Shown piece by piece: positions 55,168 to 64,000 of a DNA stretch of 64,000 nucleotides. The notes beneath the pieces were generated by a model. The model saw only the letters and a list, made by a program, of their open reading frames with translations, did no database searches and was not told the DNA's origin. This stretch comes from Crotalaria pallida (taxonomy: Eukaryota; Streptophyta; Magnoliopsida; Fabales; Fabaceae): NCBI GenBank assembly GCA_037953625.1, contig CM075651.1, forward strand, positions 126,198,501 through 126,262,500. The letters run 5' to 3'. The first letter of the stretch is position 1, and every line of letters starts with the position of its first letter. A program made the translations under genes and the position numbers.

Positions 55168-56370
55168 ATGGGCTCTAACAATCCATTCGAAGGTGAAGGC
55201 TCTTCAATAAATCGTTCACCACCGTTTAATGGTGATGGATACGCTTATTGGAAAGCTCGGATGAAAATTTTTATTGAAGCTATAGATATTGATATTTGGG
55301 ATGGAATTGAAAATGGCCCCTTTATTCCGAGAAGGAGAATCGGAGAGGATGTTGTAGAAATTTCGTAGGCAAACTGGGATGATGATGATAAAAAGAAAGT
55401 GTCTTATGATTTAAAAGCCAAAAACATCATCACCTCGGCCTTGTCCTACGATGAATTCTTTCGAGTATCACATTGTAAAAATGCTAAGCAAATGTGGGAT
55501 ATTCTACAACTTACTCACGAAGGGACAAATGAGGTTAGACGAGCATGATTAAACACTTTAATGCATGAATATGAGTTATTTCGTATGCTGCCGAGTGAAT
55601 CTATAATTGACACACAGAAATGATTTACTCACATCATAAACCATCTTATTGCTCTCGGCAAAACTTTTCAAAATGCCGAGGTTATTAACAAAGTGTTGAG
55701 ATGTCTTAGCAGGGAATGACAGTCGAAGGTCACTGCCATCATGGAATCAAAAGATCTAGATACCATGGACATAGAAACATTGTTCGGCAAACTGCAGGAG
55801 CATGAGATGGAGCTCGGACGATTGACCATGCATGAAGAATGCGACAAGTAGAAGAAAGGGATCTCACTCAAGGCCTCAACTAAGTCGACCAAAGTCTCCT
55901 CGGACAGCGACTCTAGTTCAGACATGGATGAGGAAACCCTCGGTCTTGTAGTCAAGAAGTTCAGAAAATTCTTCAAAAATAGAAGGAATTTTAAAAACCA
56001 AGGCACAAGCTCAAAAGACAAAGTCAAGTACCCTGAATGCGGAGAACCGGGACATATCAAACCGTACTATCCCAGGTTGCAGAAGAGAAGCAGTGCCGAG
56101 AAGAAGAAAGGCAAGGACCCTAAACCGAAGAGAGCTTACATCGTCTGGGATGCACCCGAAGGGAGTGACAACTTAGAATCTAGTTCGTCAGACGATGAAG
56201 AAAAGGCAAACCTATGCTTAATGGGTAGATATGCTGATGAAGCCCAATCATGCTCGGACCTCGACTCCACTGAGAAAGGAATTGAAAATCTGTGTTTAAT
56301 GGGAAGACATCATTGCTCTTCAATCTCAATGTTCGGCTCAACTATACATGAAAACGAGGTGTGCTTACGA
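55168..56370 (+). pseudogene. gag: Copia-2 gag
   Basis: ATG 55168 starts MGSNNPFEGEGSSINRSPPF, and the copia gag N-motif GDGYAYWKARMKIFIEAIDI follows. The frame has stops TAG 55366, TGA 55546, TGA 55621, TGA 55717 and TAG 55849; the three TGAs fit CGA or TGG origins. The zinc knuckle has lost two Cys (YPECGEPGHIKPYYP against the CxxC...C pattern). The frame continues without a break into protease, so gag and pol were one polyprotein in this family. Confidence 0.88.
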
Positions 56371-57806
56371 GCAAAGGAAAATCGATGGTATCTGGACAGC
56401 GGTTGCTCGAAGCACATGACTGGAGATAAGCAGTACTTTATCGAGCTTACTCCAAAAGAAAAAGGCTTTGTCACTTATGGAGACAATACTCGAGGTAAAA
56501 TTCTGGGTGAAGGTAAAATCGGAAATTCTTCCGACCTGATTATCAAAAATGTTTTATACGTTCAAGGATTGGAACACAATCTCTTGAGCATTAGCCAACT
56601 TTGTGATATCGGTAATCATGTCGTTTTTACCTCCACTCATTGCTTTATTAAAAGTGACAAAGACAATTCGATCAAATTTGTGGGAAAAAGATCAAACAAT
56701 ACTTATTTGGTAGATTTAAATGAAATTTCTTCTCTGGTTTCTACTTGCCGAGAGAATGATACTTGGTTATGACATCATCGAACTGCTCACATAAATATGA
56801 ATCAGTTAAAGAAACTTCAATCCAAAGACTTAGTGGTCGGCCTACCAAAGCTGAAATTTGACATAGAAGGTGTTTGCACTTCATGTAAAAAGTGTAAACA
56901 AACCAAAAATAAATTTTCAACTAAAACGATTGTTTCGTCAACTCGACCATTAGAAATGCTTCATATGGACTTGTTCGGACCATCGCAAGTTAAGAGCTTT
57001 GGTGGAAACTACTATGTCTTAGTGATTGTTGATGACTTTTCTAGATTTACTTGGACTTTATTCTTAGCTGCAAAAAGTGACACTTTTCAAAGCTTTAAAG
57101 AGCTAGTCAAACGAATCAAAAATCAAGTAAACCAAAAAGTAATTGTTATCCGAATAGACCATGGCGGCGAGTTCGAGAATCACAAATTTGATAAGTTTTG
57201 TTCTAAGTTCGGCCTAGAACATCAATTTTCAGCTCCACGGACTCCCGAGCAAAACAGAGTTGTGGAAAGGAAAAACCAAGTTCTTGAGGAACTTGCTCGG
57301 ACTATGCTGAATGAATCTCAAGTCCGTCATTATTTCTGGGCGGATGCAGTTAATACTGCTTGTCATGTATTAAACCGAGTGCTTACTCGGCCTATCTTAA
57401 AGAAAACGCCCTATGAACTTTACAAGGGTAAAAAGCCAAACATTTCTTATTTTCATGCTTATGGATGCAAAGTTTTCGTTTTAAACAATGGAAAAGATCA
57501 TCTCGGAAAATTTGGTTCAAAAGCCGATGAAGGTATATTTTTAGGCTATTCTTCTCGAAGTAAAGCCTACCGAGTGTTCAATAAACGAACTTCCACTATG
57601 GAAGAGTCTATACATGTTGTATTTGATGAATCTCCGAAAGGAGATACTTTGAGTTGTGTGAAAAGTGCAGGAATCAAAGATAACTCAATGGACGAGCAAA
57701 ATGATTATGAACCGATTATAATTGAACATAAAGCTCAACAAGACGACGCTGTAATAACTGACATTGAAGCTCCGAGGGACGACCTCCCTCCAGCTTGGAA
57801 AAAAAC
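56371..57806 (+). pseudogene. pol: Copia-2 protease and integrase
   Basis: WYLDSGCSKHMTGDK marks protease. TGA at 56770 replaces the Trp before HHRTAHINMNQLKKLQ (zinc site, with CTSCKKC). Integrase core motifs are HMDLFGPS, RIDHGGEFEN and EQNRVVERKNQ. The frame is lost in the A-run at 57799-57806, one base short compared with homologous text, after which RT continues in the next frame. Confidence 0.9.
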
Positions 57807-58973
57807 AAGAATCATCCGATCGAGAATGTACCCGGTGATATTTCAAAGGGAGTTCTAACTCGTCGGTCAATTCAAAATTTTTGCAATTTCATCTCTTTTG
57901 TTTCTCAAATTGAACCTGATTTTGTTAGTAAAGCGATTGAGGATGAACATTGGGCCATTGCTATGCAAGAAGAGCTAAATCAATTCAGCAGAAATGATGT
58001 CTGGGAATTAGTTCCTCGGCCTGATGATCATTCTATAATCGGAACAAAATGGATTTTCAGAAATAAAATGGACGAATCAGGGGTAATTATAAGAAACAAA
58101 GCGAGAATCGTTGCTCAAGGCTACAAGCAAGAGGAAGGTATCGATTATGACGAGACCTTTGTTCCGGTTGCTCGGCTTGAAGCAATCCGAATTCTTCTTG
58201 CTTTTGCATCTATCATGAAATTCACCCTGTATCAAATGGATGTCTAGAGTGCTTTCTTAAATGGATTTATAAATGAAGAAGTTTATGTGAAACAACCCCC
58301 TGGTTTTGAAAGTCACGAATTTCCAAACCATGCTTACAAACTTAAAAAGGCTCTGTACTGTCTGAAACAAGCTCCGAGAGCTTGGTATGATCGGCTGAGC
58401 TCTTTTCTTTTAGAACAAGGTTTCGAAAGAGGGAAGGTTGACACTACTTTATTCATTTTAAAATCTAAAAAGGACATTTTATTAGTACAAATTTATGTTG
58501 ATGATATAATTTTCGGTGCTACTAATATGTCTCTATGTAAGAAATTATCAGCACTAATGAAAGGTGAATTTGAGATGTCGATGATGGGAGAACTCATATT
58601 CTTCCTCGGCCTTCAAGTTAAGCAAGCCGAAGGAGGCATCTTTGTGCATCAAGGAAAATACTGCAAAGAGCTCTTGAGGAAGTTCGCCATGGAAAATTGC
58701 AAGCATGCAGTCACACCGATGAGTACCTCCTGCTATCTCGACAAGGATGAGTCAAGTAAGTTGGTAGATTTAAGTAAATATAGAGGCATGATAGGAAGTC
58801 TTCTGTATTTAACTGCACCTCGGCCTGATATAATGTTTAGCGTCTGTATGTGTGCTCGGTTTCAAGCTAATCCAAAGGAATCACATCTATCTGCTGTTAA
58901 GCCAATATTTAAATATTTAAAAGGAATCGAGAACATTTGTCTGTTTTATCCGAGTGATACTAGTCTTAGTTTG
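57807..58973 (+). pseudogene. pol: Copia-2 reverse transcriptase
   Basis: The RT begins around GDISKGVLTRRSIQNFCNF, with EELNQFSRNDVWELVPRPDD and the catalytic YVDDIIFGA near 58495-58521. TAG at 58245 replaces an expected Lys in QMDVKSAFLNGF. The last residues SDTSLSL are cut by the solo LTR at 58974, and the homologous RNase H text resumes at 60477. Confidence 0.9.
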
Positions 58974-60476
58974 TGATACGCCCAGGAAATGAGACCATCG
59001 ATTCCAATTCTTTTCTCCAAGGAAAGATCAAATGATCTTTGACTCTATCACAAATTAGTATTCGGTTTTCTTCAATTCTCCTCTTTTAGTCCATGAATCT
59101 TATGATTCATTGTTCATTCAATGTGTTCTTTTGTTTTAGAGTTCTTAATCCTTTTCAAATCCTCATAAAACCAAGCATGGAATTCTTAATCAAACTCAAA
59201 CACAATGATCAAGGAATTGTCTCTAAACTGAATTGGACTCAAAACTCAAGACTTGAAAACTAAAACTCAAGACCATGTACAATCTCTAATTGAGATGCAC
59301 AAACACAAGACTCAAAAGAAGAAACACCAAAAGAAAAGACTCACTCTTAAAACTCTAAGAAGAACACGGTTTTGATCTTCATCACAAAAACTTAAGACTC
59401 AAACTCTTTTTGGTATTTTGTGATATGAACACACCTATGTGTTCTTAGACTCAAGACAAAAAGAAAGACACAACAAGGATAGGAAAGTGGCGCCCAAGTA
59501 GGAGAACCACTTTGCTTCTCATAGCATCACACCATGGAAGACTTAGCTTGATTCATTCACCGAATCATCAAGAGAATCACTCTCTTGAGTGAGGAAGGCT
59601 TCACGCCTCTCATGCACAAGGCACACACGTTTTCACAACCAAAGAGTTCTATTTCATTCATGAAATCAAGTACAATTTATAGAGTTACAAAGTGATGTCT
59701 TGGCTGCCTAAAAATCCTATACACGAATGCTATGAGAGACAAGCCATTGATGAGCAATTAAACCTATCTTAATGAGGAATAAAAACCAAGCCTATCCATT
59801 CGGCCCCTTAATGCCCACTTGATGGTGGAAGTGTAACTCCTTCCTTGATTTGAATGTCTTAGCCGTCCATGCCATCATTGGCTAATGAAATTGTCATTCA
59901 TTTTGTAACCCTTCCCATCAATGTGGCCGTGTACATTTATTGGCTCATGAATATGGAATTCATTTCATAACTTCCTCATCATGACTTGGCCGTGAGCATT
60001 GTATTGCTCTTCATTTTAATTTGCTATTCAAATTGTAACTCCCTTGACTTTGTTGGCTTCAAGAACGAAATCTTCTTTACTTTATTCTTCTTACTTGGAC
60101 GAATTCCTTTTCATGAGGAAGGAAAAGAAACTTGCATTTCATTTTCAAGCATGATTAATTCTTTATGGTGTCATTAATGGTTAGGGTTACAAAACATTAT
60201 TATTTAAAGTTTTGTAACGTTCAATTAATATCATTAACGACCATTCAACCATTCTTAATTCCTTCAACTTAATTCTTTGCTTTCCCCATGAAACCAATTT
60301 CGTTCACCACTTATTTTTCCATGAATAACCTTAACTCATGGGACAACTGTCTTTATTAAGGGTATGTGTCCTCCATAAGGGCACCTTGTAGGGCAGTCCT
60401 TAAACTCTTCAAATTCTGAGCTTATTGTTTTAGGTTTGTATTTGAGTTTCCATGGTCCCTCCAGAGGAGGATATCA
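58974..60476 (-). mobile_element. Solo LTR (1503 bp) inserted in Copia-2 RNase H
   Basis: Ends TGATACGCCC and GGATATCA are flanked by GTTTG on both sides (58969-58973, 60477-60481), and removing it plus one GTTTG restores the RNase H text. There is no primer site, polypurine tract or gene inside. A TATA-like CTATAAATTG on the minus strand near 59675 suggests minus orientation. The family is not recognised. Confidence 0.85.
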
Positions 60477-60955
60477 GTTTGGTTGGATATTCTAATTCTG
60501 ATTTTGCGGGATGCAAGCTTGACCGAAAAAGCACTAGTGGAACTTGTCATCTTTTGGGAAGTTCTCTGGTGTCGTGGTTTTCTAAAAATCAAGCTTGTGT
60601 TGCTCTTTCCACCGTAGAAGCCGAATACATTGCAACCGGCAGCTGTTGTGCTCAAATCCTTTGGATGAAGCAACAATTGTCGGACTTCGGCCTGAAATTG
60701 GATCACATTCCTATCAAATGTGACAATACAAGTGCAATCAACCTAACTAATAATCCTGTATATCATTCTCAGACAAAACACATTGAAATAAGACATCACT
60801 TTTTACGAGATCATGTTCAACAAGGTAATTATGTTATTGAATTTGTAAGCACTGAAAATCAATTAGCTGACATTTTTACAAAACCTCTGCCGAGAGAAAC
60901 TCACTTTCATATCATAAGGGAACTCGACATACTAGATGAATCTAGTGTAAGCTAA
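60477..60955 (+). pseudogene. pol: Copia-2 RNase H
   Basis: VGYSNSDFAGCKLDRKSTSG, STVEAEYIATGSCCAQILWM and TKHIEIRHHFLRDHV are the copia RNase H motifs; the end ADIFTKPLPRETHFHI and SSVS with TAA at 60953-60955 matches Copia-1. Separated from RT by the solo LTR; otherwise open. Confidence 0.9.
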
Positions 60956-61535
60956 TGGTCGGTTAGTGTTTTTCTATCACCCAAATCCAATGTCTTATGT
61001 CAATTTACAATTGCTCGGATTTCTTTTATTCATTCAAATATTTGTTTATTATAGTAAAAATCTTGTGCATTCCCCTCGTTGCTCTTTTGCTATGTTTTCT
61101 GGGGGAGAAAAGTTGTATTTTTCGAGCATATTATCTTTAGGGGGAGTAAGGAAAAAATATTTTCTTTTAACATTTGGTATCACTATATTTTCAACAAGTG
61201 TATACCTTTTCAAAATCGGTATACTCATGGTTTACACCAAGTGGTATCTGTTATGCTTGCTCTCTGTTTTATTCTCGGAATTTACTTACTACCACTCTTT
61301 TGGCACTGTGCTTAATTCTTCGGCTCCTTTTTGATCATGCCAAAAGGGGGACAAAGGTATGTTGTTTTTGTTGTTTCAGTTGTACGAAATCTGGGGGAGA
61401 AAGGAAGGATGTTGTTTGATGGGAGAAATGTGTTTCAGAGTTTCGAGCATATATTCAGGGGGAGTGTTGTGAGCATACAATCAGGAGAACCGCCCAAAAT
61501 CAACAAGCATTTGTCATCATCAAAAACTGGGAGAT
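60956..61535 (+). other. Copia-2 3' region with six polypurine-like runs
   Basis: No convincing ORF. Purine runs GGGGGAGAAAAG (61100), GGGGGAGTAAGG (about 61139), AAAAGGGGGACAAAGG (61341), GGGGGAGAAAGGAAGG (61393), AGGGGGAGTG (61457) and AAAAACTGGGAGAT (61522) are spread across it; the last abuts the 3' LTR. Multiple polypurine tracts are reported for Sireviruses. Confidence 0.75.
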
Positions 61536-62857
61536 TGTTAAATCAAAAGGTTTTGATGACGACAAACATTCCATGCTCTCGATTCTCGGCCAAGGTTTTG
61601 ATGAAGACAAATTAATCAGTCAATCAAATCAGCTCAGTATGTTGGTCTCTGATCTCGGACATCGACGGATACAATTGGATCCGATCAGTGTGATGATTGA
61701 AGTCAAGAATTCCTAAGTGAGCTTGGTGCTCTCGGCACTTGGTTCTGAAGGTTATGGATCAGATTGTTGTGTTGATGAAGTCGGAGCAGCTCAGCTTAAG
61801 CTCAGGTGTACTCGGAAGTGATCAATCCGAGCTATCGTTCAGAGCAAATCAATCGTCCAAAAGATCAGCTCGACCAGCTTTGCTCATATTTGTCATTCAA
61901 GTTCCGAAGCTCGAAGAGATGCCAAGCTCGGCAACACTGTTCATCTTCTTCAACAAATCAGCAGTACGGCACCGCACGCACCTCTTCATTTTTGTACTGG
62001 TTTTATTGTACAGAGTGTGGCTGGCAATTTTGTTTTTATCATCAGAGTGCCTATCTGCCACCAAGCTAAAATTTCAAAATTGGAATTTCAAATCAGCAGT
62101 GAAAGAGAGAGACTGATTTGGAACGTTGCAAGGAAGTGGAAACGGCTGGAAAAGGACATACGTGTCTTTGTACAGTGCAGAACTTGTCTGGTATATCTGT
62201 TGCAAAGGACATAGTATTCCAAGATATTTTCCTCTCTCTCCTACATCATGTGTGCTGGACATCATTATAAAAGGCATGGGTTCTCCTCTTCAGAGATAAA
62301 GATAGAGCAGAACAAGAGCAGAATTTTAAAACCCATTCTCTGAGAAACACAAGAAGAAAAACACAACAAAGAGAAAGATAGAGTAAGAGAGAAACTGTTT
62401 TATTCAAACTCCAAGCTTCAAATCGTTCTCTACAAAAATCCTTTCACAAACACAAAACCGAATACTCAGCTGTGCATCAAACTTTCAAAATCAGACACAC
62501 TTGAGCCATCTCATTCACTCAATCCGTTTTCCAAGTCTTGAGAGGTTCTCAAGCAAGTGAAAGTCTTGGAAGGTTTCCAAGCCTCCTAGGAGGTTCTTAG
62601 GTGTTTGTGAAGTCTTAGGAGGTTCCTGAGCAAAAATCCAAAGAGGTTCTTTGGTGAAAGTCCTTGAAGGTTTTAAGGCATCTTGAAGGGTTCAAGATTT
62701 GTAAAGACCGAAGAGGTTCTTCGGCAGTTGTATCAATTTTAGGTAGAAGCCAAGAGTTTGGTACTCTCATGGTGGGTTAATTGATCCCGAGTAATCTCTA
62801 TCTATTTGATTTTATTAAAGGCTCCGTAAAGGTTTTAGGGGGGACTGGACGTAGCTC
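61536..62857 (+). repeat. Copia-2 3' LTR (truncated)
   Basis: Matches the 5' LTR from TGTTAAATCAAAAGG to GACGTAGCTCA, where the 5' copy continues ACAGTGG. About 340 bp of the 3' end are missing and array sequence (CAGAGATTATGGAAGTG) follows, joined through a 2-3 bp overlap. Confidence 0.9.
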
Positions 62858-64000
62858 AGAGATTATGGAAGTGAGTTTTGCCTCTACGAATAAAGTTTTT
62901 CATTACACACACCATGGATTAAACCCGTGACATACATCATACCTAAGAAACTGAATCATCTAGCTACTAAATGCGATGGGTCATGTTAAGTGGTTTAAAT
63001 CTACGTATATCCAACACTAAATTGATGTAATAATTAAATAATAATTGGTCCCTCAACATTATCAGAAGTACTAAATTAATTCTTAAAATATGAAAATTTT
63101 GAGGGATCAAGTTGATACATTAAAAAATTTGGGGACAAGTTGGTACATCAAAAAATTTAACGGACTGAGTTTGTATTTACACGTTTTTAGGGACTAAATA
63201 GGTACACTAAAAAACATCAGGGACGAAGTTGGTACTTCGCTCTAATTTTTAAATACACAATTTTCTATTAAAAAGCTAAGTATTTTTGAAACATAATTTT
63301 TGAATAATATGAAATAAATTAAGACATTTTATAAAATGATAATTTTTAAATAATTGATTTTTATAATAAATCATTAATTAACAAGTTTTAAATAAAAGTG
63401 TATCATTTTCCCTTTTTTTTATAAAAATAATAATGTTCATTTGAAAAATGCTTTTTCTTCTTCTTTATGACTATCAACATTCGTTGTTTCATATATAAAA
63501 TATAATAATATTTATAAATATACATTTTTGACAAGAAGATAATTTTTTATTTAAATAATGGTTTTTTTATAGAAACTAATTTTTACGATAATTTATTTAA
63601 TTTTCTAAAAATAATAATTTATTTTCAGAATAAATTTTAAATTATTAGTAAACTTAGATTACTTTCTAAAACGAGCATGTTACTATGTTTTTTTTACGAC
63701 GAACGAACTTTCTAACAAGATCACTATTACTAAAATAGTGCATTATCTTTTATGTATTTTTATATAAGCTTAAAATTCTATAAAAAATATTCAACAATAT
63801 GCAAAACAATAAACATGTTATGATGCCTTTATGAGTTAAGAATATTTTAGATTGCTGCCTATATTCGGTTACTCTTGTCTATTACTTAATCGTTTCCCCA
63901 AGATGAGACACAAGTTAAGAAAATATTATTCATGTAATATATCGTAATGAATTTTAAGTTAAGATTTATGACAATTATTTTAAGTTTTCAGTAATGATTA
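62858..64000. repeat. Tandem array unit D (runs off the window)
   Basis: Begins at the AGAGATTATGGAAGTGAG block and follows unit B colinearly through the GGGACAAGTTGGTACA region and CACTATTACTAAAATAGTGC to the AAGATTTATGACAATTA block at the window end. No gene visible; LTR-2 and LTR-4 insertion sites are empty here. Confidence 0.8.

Larger units (their letters stand above)
53384..62857 (+). mobile_element. Copia-2: Sirevirus-like Ty1/copia element, degenerate, 3' truncated
   Basis: It contains a full 5' LTR, primer site, gag, PR-INT, RT, RNase H, a 3' region with several G-runs and a truncated 3' LTR. Proteins are close to Copia-1 but the LTRs differ. Decay is heavier: five stops in gag, one before integrase, a frameshift at 57799-57806, a stop in RT, and a solo LTR inserted in RNase H. 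Unlike Copia-1 it has no extra ORF after pol. The 3' LTR ends abruptly inside unit D, with loss of about 340 bp of LTR and about 500 bp of array sequence, so no target duplication remains. Confidence 0.92.

Overview
This window is AT-rich plant nuclear DNA made almost entirely of nested transposable elements. The Ty1/copia, Ty3/gypsy, CACTA and MITE signatures, the initiator-tRNA primer sites (TGGTATCAGAGC) and the very long LTRs all point to a flowering plant. The Sirevirus-like copia elements and the TGTAACAC/TGTAACAT LTR families make a dicot, probably a legume, my best guess; the species cannot be fixed from sequence alone. I see no intact single-copy host gene, no rRNA or tRNA gene, and nothing bacterial or plasmid-like.

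Layout. 1-9986: Copia-1, a Sirevirus-like element on the minus strand with gag, protease-integrase, RT-RNase H and an extra env-position ORF; its 3' LTR is cut by the window edge. 9987-15207: MITE debris, a solo-LTR-like element (LTR-1, 10919-13731, TSD GAGGT) and a GC-rich hAT-like fragment. 15208-26938: a truncated LTR, then a complete Tekay/Del-like chromovirus (16988-26938, TSD AACCC) decayed by stops and frameshifts. 26939-32700: its flank with a TATA box, a non-autonomous CACTA element (27961-32210) and a long-TIR MITE. 32699-64000: a tandem array of 4.13-kb units (A, B, C, D). Unit B is uninterrupted (41758-45894). A, C and D carry nested insertions: LTR-2 (32946-35271, TSD AGATC), LTR-3 (39387-41752, TSD GTGTA/TTGTA), a 3.6-kb LTR-like element LTR-4 (46378-49971, TSD GATCA), and Copia-2 (53384-62857), which itself contains a solo LTR (58974-60476, TSD GTTTG) in its RNase H gene.

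Most interesting structure. Several unrelated LTR families carry clusters of short palindromes centred on CpG (ACTCGAGT, GACAATCGATTGTC, TAACCGGTTA, TAATCGATTA) in the part of the LTR upstream of the promoter. LTR-1, LTR-2 and LTR-3 are homologous, yet each has a different palindrome in the same position between conserved flanks, as if a cassette had been exchanged. In LTR-4 nine odd-length palindromes lie within 250 bp; they share a core (TTCCCAGAA or TCCCGGA) while their arms differ and remain self-complementary. The long LTRs also share a gene-like layout: promoter, 5' exon, GT donor, intron, AG acceptor and a short 3' exon, all inside the LTR.

Functionally the window is a graveyard with some still-open retroelement frames (Copia-1 gag, integrase and RT; Tekay integrase). 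The array units carry a MULE/FAR1-type transposase fragment and a conserved exon-like ORF of unknown function downstream of a TATA box.
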